A stretch of DNA of 64,000 nucleotides from Propionibacteriales bacterium (GTDB lineage: Bacteria; Actinomycetota; Actinomycetes; Propionibacteriales; Nocardioidaceae), in contig JAPLCB010000009.1 in the NCBI GenBank assembly GCA_026392455.1, positions 372,001-436,000 of the forward strand, written 5' to 3'. Shown one piece after another: positions 11,250-19,728 of this stretch. Each line of letters begins with the position of its first letter. The first letter of the stretch is position 1. A model generated the notes under the pieces. That model was not told where the DNA came from. It worked only from the letters and a program-made list of their open reading frames with translations, and searched no databases. The translations under genes and the position numbers were made by a program.

Positions 11250-12281
11250 ATGCGCGCGCTGCAGGTCACCCAGCACGGCAACCCGCTCGACGTCCTGTCG
11301 GTCAACGACGTCGACGTACCCGTCGCCGGGCCGGGCGAGGTGCTGATCAAGGTCTCGGCCGCGGCCCTGAACTTCAACGACATCCTGCGTGCCCAGGGCG
11401 GCCTGGTCTCGGTCCCCAAGCCGCCGCCGTTCACCCTCGGCATGGACGTGTGCGGCGTGGTCACCGACGCCGGCGCGGGCGCGGAGTCCTGGATCGGCAA
11501 GCGGGTGGTGGGGGTCTCCAAGGACGCGTTCGGCGGGATCGCGGAGTACACGACCGCCCCGACCGCGGGCGTCTTCGAGGCGCCCGGTTCGCTCGACGAC
11601 CCGACCGCCGCCGCGTTCCTGCTCCCGTTCCACACCACCTACCTGGCGCTGGTGGTCCGGGCCGACCTCAAGGAGGGCGAGACGCTGCTGGTCATCTCGG
11701 GCGCCTCGGGCCTCGGCACTGCGGCGATCCAGCTGGGCAAGGCGCTGGGCGCCCGGGTGATTGCCACGGTCAGCTCACCGGAGAAGGCCGACCTGTGCCG
11801 CCGCCTCGGAGCCGATCTGGTCATCGACCACACCGCCGAGGACTTCGCCGAGGCGACGCTCCAGGCCACCGGCGACGTCGGGGCCGACGTCGTCTGCGAC
11901 CTCGCCGGCGGTGACTTCGTGGGCAGGTCCTGGACCTGCGTCGCTCGCGGCGGACGGTACCTGCCGGTCGGCTTCACCGACGACGACCAGAACGGCATGA
12001 CCGGCCGGCCGCTGCGGATGGCCAGTATCGGGAACTTCTCGATCGTCGGCGTGCTCGGCGCCTGGGTCGACCAGGTCGACCCAGGGATGCGCCGGTTCGG
12101 CTTCAACCCCTACACCCGCGCCGAGGGCGACCAGGTGCACGCGGCCCTCGGCGCCCTGCTGACGTCCGGCTCGATCGCCCCGCACGTGGGTCGGGTCGTC
12201 GCCCTCGACGAGGCCGCGGCTGCGCTGGACGACCACCTCCAGCGGCGGTCGATCGGGCGGACCGTCGTACGCCTGGACTGA
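11250..12281 (+). CDS. NADPH:quinone oxidoreductase family (zinc-independent MDR) protein
   Basis: 343 residues of the medium-chain dehydrogenase/reductase superfamily, QOR branch: N-terminal GroES-like fold ('GPGEVLIKVSAAALNFNDIL' region), and Rossmann motif 'SGASGLGTAAIQLGKALGA' near residue 150. It lacks the structural-zinc cysteine cluster of alcohol dehydrogenases. It probably reduces quinones or enones with NADPH. GGAGG precedes the ATG. It is divergent from the TetR-sulfotransferase pair and likely under the same operator. It ends back-to-back with the convergent gene at 12282. Confidence 0.88.
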   Translation: MRALQVTQHGNPLDVLSVNDVDVPVAGPGEVLIKVSAAALNFNDILRAQGGLVSVPKPPPFTLGMDVCGVVTDAGAGAESWIGKRVVGVSKDAFGGIAEYTTAPTAGVFEAPGSLDDPTAAAFLLPFHTTYLALVVRADLKEGETLLVISGASGLGTAAIQLGKALGARVIATVSSPEKADLCRRLGADLVIDHTAEDFAEATLQATGDVGADVVCDLAGGDFVGRSWTCVARGGRYLPVGFTDDDQNGMTGRPLRMASIGNFSIVGVLGAWVDQVDPGMRRFGFNPYTRAEGDQVHAALGALLTSGSIAPHVGRVVALDEAAAALDDHLQRRSIGRTVVRLD

Positions 12282-12722
12282 TCAGCCCACCTTGCGCAGA
12301 ACGGCCTCGCCGACGACGTGACGGAAGTACGGGTGGGTCGCGCGGAGCTCCTCGAACGCTGACCGGCCGAGGTGCAGGACCGTCACCGCGTCGTGGGTCA
12401 CGACGGTCGCCGAGCGCAGCCGGTGCTGGACGATGCCCAGCTCGCCGAGGATCTCGCCGGGGCGGCACGGTCCGAGCTCGGAACCGGAGCGACGTACGTC
12501 GACCAGCCCGTCGAGCAGGACGTAGGCACGCTCGGGCGCCGTGCGCTCGGCGAGCAGGGTCCACTGCGGACGGACCCGGACGACGTAGCCGGCCTCGACC
12601 ATCGCCTTCAAGGTGGCAGCCGGCGCGTCAGCCAGCGACGGCACCGAGCCGAGCAGACGGATCTCCTGCTTAAGGTTGGCCTTCGGCGGCGGGCCGCCCG
12701 TGGTCATTCCGCGGTTCACCAT
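12282..12722 (-). CDS. Cyclic nucleotide-binding-domain protein
   Basis: 146 residues. A single Crp-type cNMP-binding beta-barrel ('LAERTAPERAYVLLDGLVDV', 'CRPGEILGELGIV', 'RLRSATVVTHDAVTVLHL'), with no DNA-binding domain after it. I chose ATG 12722 because GGGAGA is about 8 nt upstream; the upstream open frame covers the small ORF below and is not protein-like. Translation appears coupled to the 35-residue ORF, whose stop overlaps this start. A full Crp/Fnr protein is encoded at 12902-13564, so this may be its truncated paralogue or partner. Ligand unknown. Confidence 0.8.
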   Translation of the reverse strand: MVNRGMTTGGPPPKANLKQEIRLLGSVPSLADAPAATLKAMVEAGYVVRVRPQWTLLAERTAPERAYVLLDGLVDVRRSGSELGPCRPGEILGELGIVQHRLRSATVVTHDAVTVLHLGRSAFEELRATHPYFRHVVGEAVLRKVG

Positions 12723-12823
12723 GAGGTGTCTCCCTTGTCGTCCGGTTCCGGGCGCGTGGTGACCCACAGGATGCGGGTCCCCAGGAGGCCGAGCGCCAGG
12801 CCGGCGAGAATGACGCCGGTCAT
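12716..12823 (-). CDS. 35-residue single-helix membrane peptide (small ORF)
   Basis: ATG at 12823 with GGAGA about 9 nt upstream opens a 35-codon frame beginning MTGVILAGLALGLLGTRIL, one hydrophobic helix with a charged tail ending DDKGDTSW. Its last codons overlap the ATG of the next gene (TGGTGA over ATGGTG), the arrangement of translational coupling. The minus-strand frame is supported by an SD-like motif, hydrophobic profile and coupling, not by homology. Confidence 0.5.
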   Translation of the reverse strand: MTGVILAGLALGLLGTRILWVTTRPEPDDKGDTSW

Positions 12824-12901
12824 CGCGAGGTCTCCATGCAGGGAGCATGTCGCGCGCCAGCAGGCCGGTCTGTTCCCCGGGTGACACAACGGACGCAGGA
12901 T

Positions 12902-13564
12902 TCAGAGGTCGAGCTTGCGCGCCAGCGCCTCCAGGTCGGTGACCACGACCCTCCCGCGGCCGAGCTCGACGACCTGCTCGACGACCAGCCGCTGCAGGAC
13001 TTCGTTCACCCGCGGACGAGCCGCTCCGACGAGTCCGGCCAGGTGCTCCTGGGTCAACGGAATCACGGCTCGGGCCCGGTCGGTGCCGTAGACGTCGACC
13101 AGCCGGTGCAGGCAGCTCGCGACCCGGCGGTCAAGGCCGACGTACCGGGCCTCGAGGAGGTCGGTGCTCAGCTCGCGGATGCGCTCGGCCATCAGGGCCA
13201 CCACCAGGCGCTCGACCCGCGGGTGCTGCTCGCAGAGCGCACCGAAGGCCGAGCGGGAGAGTGCCAAGGTCTCGACCGGGTCGAGGGCCAGCACCGTCGC
13301 CGACCGGGTCGCCGGCGCCAGCCCGGGCAACAGCGACAGCTCCCCGATCCAGGCCCCCGGACCCAGGATGCTCAACGTGGCCAGGTCGCCGTCCCGGGTC
13401 GACACCCGGACGGCCAGGTGCCCGGCCACGACCAGGTGCACCGACTCCGCCGGGTCCCCCGCACTGAAGACCACCTCGCCGGTGCCGAACGAGCAGCTCC
13501 GGGCTGCTGCCAGGACTGCCGCCCGCTCGTCCGGGTCCAGGTTCTCCAGCACCGGGGACCGCAC
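12902..13564 (-). CDS. Crp/Fnr-family transcriptional regulator
   Basis: 220 residues from the GTG at 13564 (AAGGG upstream). N-terminal cNMP-binding domain ('FGTGEVVFSAGDPAESVHLV', 'GPGAWIGELSLL'), dimerisation helix, and C-terminal winged helix 'LTQEHLAGLVGAARPRVNEV'. The start is only 2 bp beyond the stop of the ABC permease gene, so it is the third gene of a probable ABC ATPase-permease-regulator operon. It may control this operon or respond to the transported compound; no effector can be read from the sequence. Confidence 0.88.
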   Translation of the reverse strand: MRSPVLENLDPDERAAVLAAARSCSFGTGEVVFSAGDPAESVHLVVAGHLAVRVSTRDGDLATLSILGPGAWIGELSLLPGLAPATRSATVLALDPVETLALSRSAFGALCEQHPRVERLVVALMAERIRELSTDLLEARYVGLDRRVASCLHRLVDVYGTDRARAVIPLTQEHLAGLVGAARPRVNEVLQRLVVEQVVELGRGRVVVTDLEALARKLDL

Positions 13565-13566
13565 GG

Positions 13567-14373
13567 TCAACCCTTCGCCGTCGACAGCCGGTACTGCCGG
13601 ACCGAGAGCGGCACGAAGACGAGCAGGATGCCGACGACCCAGAGCAGCGTGTAGAGCACGGCGTGCTGCAGCGGCCAGGCGTCCGGCGTCGGGACCGCCC
13701 CGGTGTTGCCGAAGAGCTCGCGGGCCGCCTGGGTCAGTGCCGAGACCGGGTTCCACTCGACCACCGTGCGCAGACCACCGGAGAACGACTCCAGCGGGAC
13801 GAAGGCGTTGGAGACGAAGGTCAGCGGCATGATCACGATGAACGAGGCGTTGTTGATCACCTCGACACTGGGGACCATCAGACCGACCCAGGCCATCACC
13901 CAGCTGATCGCGTAGGCGAACAGCAGCAGCAGACCGAACCCGGCCAGGGCGTCGAGAGCGCCCTCGCGGATCCGCCACCCGACGAGCAGCCCGGTCAGCG
14001 CCATGATGATCAGCGACAGCACGTTGTAGACGACGTCGGAGGTGGTCCGCCCGACCAGCACGGCAGCCGGCGACATCGGCAACGACCGGAACCGGTCGAT
14101 GATCCCCTTCTGCATGTCCTCCGCCAGGCCCGCGCCGGTGAAGGTCGCCCCGAAGACGACGGTCTGGGCGAAGATCCCGCCGATCAGGAACTCCTTGTAA
14201 CCGACGCCGTCGCCCGCGTCGATGGCACCGCCGAAGACGTAGGCGAAGAGCAGCACGAACATGATCGGCGAGACCAGGACGAAGATCAGGACCTCGGGCA
14301 CCCGCTTGATCTTGATCAGGTTGCGCTTGGTGATCACCCAGCCGTCCACCAGGGCCCGCGAGGCGGCGCTCAT
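13567..14373 (-). CDS. ABC-2 type transporter permease (DrrB-like)
   Basis: 268 residues with about six membrane segments and the ABC-2 pattern of the daunorubicin-resistance type: 'KRVPEVLIFVLVSPIMFVLL' early, and 'RSLPMSPAAVLVGRTTSDVVYN' like sequence near residue 93. Works with the ATPase encoded just upstream (4-bp ATGA overlap at 14370-14373) as an exporter of a lipophilic compound or cell-envelope lipid. The substrate is unknown. Confidence 0.9.
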   Translation of the reverse strand: MSAASRALVDGWVITKRNLIKIKRVPEVLIFVLVSPIMFVLLFAYVFGGAIDAGDGVGYKEFLIGGIFAQTVVFGATFTGAGLAEDMQKGIIDRFRSLPMSPAAVLVGRTTSDVVYNVLSLIIMALTGLLVGWRIREGALDALAGFGLLLLFAYAISWVMAWVGLMVPSVEVINNASFIVIMPLTFVSNAFVPLESFSGGLRTVVEWNPVSALTQAARELFGNTGAVPTPDAWPLQHAVLYTLLWVVGILLVFVPLSVRQYRLSTAKG

Positions 14374-15323
14374 GCTTCCTCCTTCGTCGCGTGGCCGGTC
14401 AGGGTCAGGAACACATCGTCCAGGGTCGGCCGACGCAGGCCGATGTCGAGGACCTCGATGTCCGCGGCCGCGAAGCCGGCGAGCACCCGGCCCAGCGACG
14501 CCGCACCTCCGGAGACCGCAGCGAGCAGGGTGCGGTCCTCGACCTGCACCTCACCGACAGCGACCTCGCGCAGCACCGCGAGAGCAGCCTCCCGGTCGTC
14601 CGGATCGGTGAGCACCACCTCGACCCGCTCGCCACCGGTCTGCGCCTTCAGCTCGTCGGCCGTCCCTCGGGCGATCTGGCGGCCGTGGTCGATCACCACG
14701 ATGTCGTCGGCCAACCGGTCCGCCTCCTCGAGGTACTGGGTGGTCAGCAGCAGGGTCGCGCCGGCACCGACCAGCTCGCGGATCACCTCCCACATCTGCT
14801 GGCGGCTGCGCGGGTCCAGGCCGGTGGTCGGCTCGTCGAGGATCAGCACGGCCGGCTCCGCCACCAGGGCACCGGCCAGGTCGAGGCGGCGTCGCATGCC
14901 GCCGGAGTAGGTCTTGGACGGGCGGTCCCCCGCCTCGACCAGGTCGAACCGCTCGAGCAGCTCACGAGCCCGCTCGCGCGACCTGACCCGACCGAGCCCG
15001 TAGAGCCGGCCCACCATCTCGAGGTTCTCGAACCCGGTCAGGTGCTCGTCGACCGCTGCGTACTGGCCGGAGAGCCCGATCTTGGAACGGACACCCTCGG
15101 GGTCCGTGGCCAGGTCACTGCCGGCCACCGTGGCGGATCCGCCGTCGGGCTTGATCAAGGTCGCCAGGATCCGCACCGCCGTGGTCTTGCCGGCGCCGTT
15201 GGGCCCCAGCAGAGCCAGCACCCGGCCCTCCGGGACACTCAGGTCGAGGCCACGGAGAGCCTCGACCCCCTTGTAGCGCTTGACCAGTCCGGTCGCGCTG
15301 ATCATGTCGGCCAATCGGATCAC
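14370..15323 (-). CDS. ABC transporter ATP-binding protein (DrrA-like)
   Basis: Up to 317 residues. Walker A GPNGAGKTT near residue 41, signature 'YSGGMRRRLDLAGAL', Walker B 'AVLILDEPTTGLDP', and the C-terminal extension typical of DrrA proteins. The start is uncertain: the GTG at 15323 has its purine run directly adjacent (spacing 0), while the ATG at 15305 gives 'MISATGLVKRYKG', closer to homologues, but its purine run is about 18 nt away. It forms an operon with the permease and the Crp-like gene. Probably a multidrug or lipid exporter. Confidence 0.9.
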   Translation of the reverse strand: MIRLADMISATGLVKRYKGVEALRGLDLSVPEGRVLALLGPNGAGKTTAVRILATLIKPDGGSATVAGSDLATDPEGVRSKIGLSGQYAAVDEHLTGFENLEMVGRLYGLGRVRSRERARELLERFDLVEAGDRPSKTYSGGMRRRLDLAGALVAEPAVLILDEPTTGLDPRSRQQMWEVIRELVGAGATLLLTTQYLEEADRLADDIVVIDHGRQIARGTADELKAQTGGERVEVVLTDPDDREAALAVLREVAVGEVQVEDRTLLAAVSGGAASLGRVLAGFAAADIEVLDIGLRRPTLDDVFLTLTGHATKEEA

Positions 15324-15401
15324 CCCTTCCCCACCGAGACGTCACCGACGCCTGGGGGCCGTCGGTACGACCGACCCTAGCCAGCCGCACCGACAACGCA
15401 G

Positions 15402-15722
15402 TCAGTCGACGGAGAGTTCCCCCATCGGCTCCCAACCCGCGCCGTCGACCTGCCGGCTGATGATCTTCGGGGTCGACGCCAGCGCTTGCGGCAGCGCCGC
15501 CATCGCGGCCTTGAAGTGGTCGCTGGTCACGTGCGGTCCGGCACCGTCGTCGGTGAAGCCCTCGACCAGCACGAACTCGTGCGGGTTCTCGACGCTGCGC
15601 GACCACTCGTAGAACAAGTTGCCCGGCTCGGCGCGAGTCGCTGCGGTGAACTCCGCGACCAGGTCCAACCAGCGGTCGGTCCACTCCGGCAGGGTCTCGA
15701 ACTTGACGACGATGAAGTACAT
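15402..15722 (-). CDS. Antibiotic biosynthesis monooxygenase (ABM)-domain protein, putative quinol monooxygenase
   Basis: 106 residues from ATG 15722: 'MYFIVVKFETLPEWTDRWLD', 'AEPGNLFYEWSRSVENPHEF' and 'FVLVEGFTDDGAGPHVTSDH' are the beta-alpha-beta hallmarks of the dimeric ferredoxin-like ABM fold (YgiN type). Family members act on quinols or as small cofactor-free oxygenases. It is downstream of the MacB permease gene (31 bp gap) on the same strand and may be a passenger in that operon or separate. Confidence 0.85.
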   Translation of the reverse strand: MYFIVVKFETLPEWTDRWLDLVAEFTAATRAEPGNLFYEWSRSVENPHEFVLVEGFTDDGAGPHVTSDHFKAAMAALPQALASTPKIISRQVDGAGWEPMGELSVD

Positions 15723-15753
15723 GGAGCCAGCCTGCCAGGCGGGGTGGCCCGCG

Positions 15754-16953
15754 TCACTGCCGGAGGGCCTGGCTCGGCTCGATCCGCGCCGCCCGCAGAG
15801 CGGGGTACAGACCGGCAAGGGTGCCGATCAGCACGCCGACGCCCGGCGCACCGAAGGTCAGCAGCGGGGACATCACGGCGGTCCACTCCCGCACCGTCGA
15901 GACGGTCACCACGACCACCACCCCGACGCTGGTCCCCACCAGACCCCCCAGGCCGCCCAAGGTCGCCGACTCCACCATCACCTGGGTGGCGACCTGGTGC
16001 GGCGTCGCCCCGAGCGCCCGCCGCAGCCCGATCTCGGACGTCCGCTCGAGGACAGCGACCAGGGTCGTGTTCGCGATCCCGACCGCGCCCACCAGCAGGC
16101 ACACGAGGGCCAGGACCACGAAGAGCGTGTTCAGGTCACCGGCCACCGAGTCCCGCAACGTGCGCGGGTCCGGCGGCGGGGTCACCCGGAGCGAACCCGG
16201 GGCCTCGGGACTGAGGGCGTACGGAAGCTCGTCGGCGACCTGCGTCGCCGCACCCGGGTCGGTGCTGACGACCTCGGTCGCAGCGGCGTTCGGCTGCGGC
16301 TGCCCCCAGATCGCCTCGGCGGTTCCGCGCGGGATGCTGACGGCGAGCAGGACCTCCGGCGAGCGGACGACGTCGTCCACGACGCCGACCACCGTGAACG
16401 GGACGTCGTCGATGGTGATGGCCGGCCGGGTCTCGAGCGTGCTGATCCCCAGCCGCACCGCTGCCGAGCTGCCGAGCACGGCGACGTGGAGACCCGCCGC
16501 ATCAGCGACCTCGTCGTAGGTGCGTCCCTCGACGACCCGGGGCTGCAGCGCCTCCCAGGCGCCGGCGGAGACGGCCATCAGGTCGAGGGTGACGGGCTGG
16601 TCGGTCGTGGGAGCACCCTCCAGGCCGAGCCCGGGCTGGCGGACGGTCCAGAGGCTCCCCGCGGCCCGCACCCCGTTCAGCGAACGGGCTCTGGCATCGG
16701 CGTCCGGGGGGATGGGGAACCGTTCACCGAGGTCCTCGCGCCCGTCGCTGGCCAGAACAGTGGTGGCCGCCAGGACGTCGAAGCGTTCGCCGATCTGGCC
16801 CGACGCGGTGGCCGCCAGGCCGACGACGCTGACGAAGGTACCGATGCCGAGGACGACTCCGAGGGCAGTCAGGCAGGTCCGGCCCGGTCTCACCACGAGT
16901 GCCGCGACGCACTCGTCGACGAGGTCTCGCGCGGAGATCCTGGAACGGTTCAC
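15754..16953 (-). CDS. MacB-type ABC transporter permease
   Basis: 399 residues from the GTG at 16953, which overlaps the ATPase stop (GTGA). One membrane helix near residues 18-50 is followed by a large extracytoplasmic MacB-PCD-like domain, then three helices in the FtsX domain ('LNTLFVVLALVCLLVGAVGI', 'LRRALGATPHQVATQVMVES'). This is the mechanotransmission type of transporter. With the upstream ATPase and peptidoglycan-binding adaptor it forms a tripartite-like export system. The substrate may be the secreted protein or lipoprotein encoded at the head of the operon, or a cell-envelope compound. Confidence 0.88.
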   Translation of the reverse strand: MNRSRISARDLVDECVAALVVRPGRTCLTALGVVLGIGTFVSVVGLAATASGQIGERFDVLAATTVLASDGREDLGERFPIPPDADARARSLNGVRAAGSLWTVRQPGLGLEGAPTTDQPVTLDLMAVSAGAWEALQPRVVEGRTYDEVADAAGLHVAVLGSSAAVRLGISTLETRPAITIDDVPFTVVGVVDDVVRSPEVLLAVSIPRGTAEAIWGQPQPNAAATEVVSTDPGAATQVADELPYALSPEAPGSLRVTPPPDPRTLRDSVAGDLNTLFVVLALVCLLVGAVGIANTTLVAVLERTSEIGLRRALGATPHQVATQVMVESATLGGLGGLVGTSVGVVVVVTVSTVREWTAVMSPLLTFGAPGVGVLIGTLAGLYPALRAARIEPSQALRQ

Positions 16954-17639
16954 CCCGACTCCGTGACCGAGCCGTCGGTGATCGCGATCCGACGCTCGGC
17001 CCGGGCTGCCACCACGGGATCGTGGGTGATCACCACCACCGTCTGGCCAGCCTGGTGGACCTCGTCGATCAGGGCGAGGACCTTCGCCGCGTTGACGCTG
17101 TCCAGGTTCCCGGTCGGTTCGTCGCACAGCAGCAGGTCCGGAGCATTCATCAGGGCGCGGGCGATCGCGACGCGCTGACGCTCGCCGCCCGAGAGCTGTG
17201 CTGGCCGGGCGTACATCCGTTCGCGCATCCCGACCCGGGTCAGCACCTGCTCGGCCCGGGCGACCCGGTCAGCGCGACCGACCTTCGTGGGTCGGTAGAG
17301 CGTGGCCACGAGCAGGTTCTCCACCGCGGTCCGGTGCTCGAGCAGGTGGAAGGACTGGAACACGAAGCCGATCCGTTCACCGCGCAGGGCTGCCCGGTCC
17401 GCCTCCGGCAGCGTGGAGACGTCGATCCCGCTGAGCCGGAAGGTCCCGCCGGTCGGCCGGTCCAGGAGCCCGAGAATGTTCAGCAGGGTCGACTTGCCCG
17501 ACCCCGACGGGCCGACGACGGCGACGTACTCGTTGCGCCGAAGGCGGAGGTCGACGTCGTGGAGTGCGGCGACGACCGGGGGGCCGGCGTAGGTCAGGGA
17601 GACTCCGACGAGCTCGACGGTCGGGACCTCGGGGTTCAT
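16950..17639 (-). CDS. MacB/LolD-type ABC transporter ATPase
   Basis: 229 residues: Walker A GPSGSGKST near residue 43, the Q-loop 'FVFQSFHLL' characteristic of the MacB/LolD/FtsE class, signature 'LSGGERQRVAIARAL', Walker B 'LLLCDEPTGNLD'. It overlaps its neighbours by 4 bp on both sides (ATGA at 17636-17639; GTGA at 16950-16953), so the adaptor, ATPase and permease are translated as a coupled set. Powers the permease encoded next. Confidence 0.93.
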   Translation of the reverse strand: MNPEVPTVELVGVSLTYAGPPVVAALHDVDLRLRRNEYVAVVGPSGSGKSTLLNILGLLDRPTGGTFRLSGIDVSTLPEADRAALRGERIGFVFQSFHLLEHRTAVENLLVATLYRPTKVGRADRVARAEQVLTRVGMRERMYARPAQLSGGERQRVAIARALMNAPDLLLCDEPTGNLDSVNAAKVLALIDEVHQAGQTVVVITHDPVVAARAERRIAITDGSVTESG

Positions 17640-18733
17640 CGCCGGGTCCCGACGAGGACGTCCGTGCCCGGACGCAGCTGCTCCGGGTGGGGCGGCACCA
17701 CCTCGACAAATCCACCGGCGGTCGCGCCGACACCCACCTCGACCGGGCGACGTTCGCCGCCGGGGGCGACCACCACCACCTCGACCGTCCCGTCCCCGGC
17801 GCGGAAGAGCGCGCTGACAGGGACCGCCAGCACCTCCGCGGCCGTCAGCCGGGAGGCCACCTCCACCCGCACGTCCTGACCGGCCCAGCCAGCAGGAAGG
17901 GTGGCGTTCGTGGTGACGACGGCCCGGGGCGGTCGCTCCCCGCCACCGGGAAGGAGCCGGGTGACGGTCCCGCGCTCCGTCTCCCCCAGGAGCTCGGCGG
18001 TCAGCTCCACGGTCGCGTCGACGACGATCGTGTCGGCCGCAGCAGGCTCGACGTCGACGAGGACCACCAGGTCGCCGGTCGCCAGGCCGATCTCGGCGTC
18101 GGCGAGGGGCTGGTTGATCCTGGCCGCGACCCGCGTCACCGAGGCACGCTCGGCCGCCACGAAGACGACGCCGGACATCGGGAACCGGGCACCACCGGCC
18201 GGTGCGACGTACCCGTGGCGCGCGAAGAGCCTACGCACCGCGCGGGCGGTGCTCACGGCGTAGGTGCCCGGCTCATCGGTCGATCTCAGACCAGCCCGGG
18301 CCAGTCCGCGGCGGAGCTGCCGGACGTCGGTCCCACGGTCGCCCACCCCGAGGTCGCGGTACGGCGCGATCCGGCCGGGAAGGAAGAACACCGGGCTGCC
18401 GGAGACCTCCAGGACGACGGCGCCAGGGGCCAGCGAGCGGCCCACCCTGACCGGGACCGCCGTGACGATCGCGCGGGCGACGCCAGCCGGGCCGACGACC
18501 GGCACCCCCGACGCCGTCGCCAGCGAGCCGACCACACCGCGGGTCACCATGCCCGTCGACAACCGACGCATCTCCACCGGCGCCGTGATCACGCTCCGCG
18601 CCGGCGCCCGCGACCCGGCAGCGCGGTCAGCCGTCGACGTCACCCGGGACCCGACCACCCAGCCGACGAGGGTCGCCAGGGCAGCCACCGCGGCCACCAC
18701 CAGGAGCAGGCGGGACCGTGTCCTCAGGTCCAC
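17636..18733 (-). CDS. Peptidoglycan-binding, HlyD/MacA-like membrane adaptor
   Basis: 365 residues from the GTG at 18733. N-terminal membrane anchor 'LLLVVAAVAALATLVGWVVG' (about 9-28), then a peptidoglycan-binding type 1 motif 'LGVGDRGTDVRQLRRGLARA' near residue 134, followed by barrel-sandwich and beta-barrel segments as in HlyD/MacA adaptors (C-terminal 'VPVSALFRAGDGTVEVVVV'). In Gram-positive bacteria such adaptors probably bridge a MacB transporter to the cell wall. It overlaps the ATPase start (ATGA) and follows the lipoprotein gene by 11 bp. Confidence 0.85.
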   Translation of the reverse strand: MDLRTRSRLLLVVAAVAALATLVGWVVGSRVTSTADRAAGSRAPARSVITAPVEMRRLSTGMVTRGVVGSLATASGVPVVGPAGVARAIVTAVPVRVGRSLAPGAVVLEVSGSPVFFLPGRIAPYRDLGVGDRGTDVRQLRRGLARAGLRSTDEPGTYAVSTARAVRRLFARHGYVAPAGGARFPMSGVVFVAAERASVTRVAARINQPLADAEIGLATGDLVVLVDVEPAAADTIVVDATVELTAELLGETERGTVTRLLPGGGERPPRAVVTTNATLPAGWAGQDVRVEVASRLTAAEVLAVPVSALFRAGDGTVEVVVVAPGGERRPVEVGVGATAGGFVEVVPPHPEQLRPGTDVLVGTRR

Positions 18734-18744
18734 GGACGGAGGTC

Positions 18745-19728
18745 TCACCGGTCTCCGGCTGCCAGGACCCGATTGGCGTTCTTGAGGGCCACGTCGATCT
18801 TCGCCCGGGCCTCCTGGAGCTCCAGCGCCTGCTTCTCGATCGCCCTGGTCTGGTACTCCGCGACGATCGCACTCCACCGCGGAACCAGGTCCACCTGGCG
18901 CTTGCACCCGACGTCGGCCAGAGCGGTGCTCACCTCGGCGGGCGACGGCGGCCCGGCCGAGCCTCGCCCGGGCCAGGGCGTCTTGGCCGGGCCGAAGGGA
19001 TGCCCGAAGGTGTAGCCACGACCCTTCATGCACGAGGACCAGCGGGCGAAGAGGTCGATCACCCGTCGGTCGGCCTCGGCCTTGATGAAGGAGCCGACGT
19101 TGATGGCGCGGGCGACGTCGTCCTCGGCCGGCATCGGGTCGCCCCACAACGTCTCCCGAGCCTCGCCGATGCAGCCGTAGGGCAGGAAGTCCCCGCCCCG
19201 GGGCCTGGCGACCCCGGAATTGAGCGAGTGGGCGACCGCGTAGCCGACCATCGCCAGGGTGAAGGCCGGGCTCTGGGCCCGAGCCGGGCCACCGTCGGCT
19301 CCGGCCCCGGCGTCAGGGCGCCCCGACTGCCGCACGAAAGCGTCCTGGTAACCGTAGGCGCGTGCCCGGTCGAGGTCGTTCAGCCCGTAGGTGTTCAGGT
19401 CTGCCTCACGTTGCTCGGCCACCAGGAACTCCCGGTCCTTGCGGTACGGCGGAACCGTGAAGCCGAAGCGCGCCATGCAGGCACCGGCCAGCAGGTTCTC
19501 CGCCGCGGTGACGTCGTACGACTCCCCACCGACGAGCAGGTACGGCCGCACCGGGAACGCGGCGAGCTGGGGGTAGGCCGCGTCGTACGCCGGGCTCGCC
19601 GGGCTCGGTCCCGCCGGGGTGTCCCGGACCTCGGTCGCCCCGGCGCCCTGCTGGGGACCGCAGCCCGCCACCAGGATCCCCACCAGCACCGAGAGCGTCG
19701 CCAGAGCTCGGCCGGAAGCAGCGCTCAC
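18745..19728 (-). CDS. Putative lipoprotein of export operon
   Basis: 327 residues from the GTG at 19728, which overlaps the previous stop (GTGA). A lipobox 'VAGC' puts the lipid-modified Cys at about residue 23. The mature part has several cysteines ('LAGACMARFGF', 'YGCIGEAR', 'WSSCMKGRGY', 'DVGCKRQVD') and a helical C-terminus 'EKQALELQEARAKIDVAL'. I do not recognise a characterised family. Its place between the secreted protein and the adaptor, with tight coupling, says it works with this export system at the outer face of the membrane. Confidence 0.8.
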   Translation of the reverse strand: MSAASGRALATLSVLVGILVAGCGPQQGAGATEVRDTPAGPSPASPAYDAAYPQLAAFPVRPYLLVGGESYDVTAAENLLAGACMARFGFTVPPYRKDREFLVAEQREADLNTYGLNDLDRARAYGYQDAFVRQSGRPDAGAGADGGPARAQSPAFTLAMVGYAVAHSLNSGVARPRGGDFLPYGCIGEARETLWGDPMPAEDDVARAINVGSFIKAEADRRVIDLFARWSSCMKGRGYTFGHPFGPAKTPWPGRGSAGPPSPAEVSTALADVGCKRQVDLVPRWSAIVAEYQTRAIEKQALELQEARAKIDVALKNANRVLAAGDR

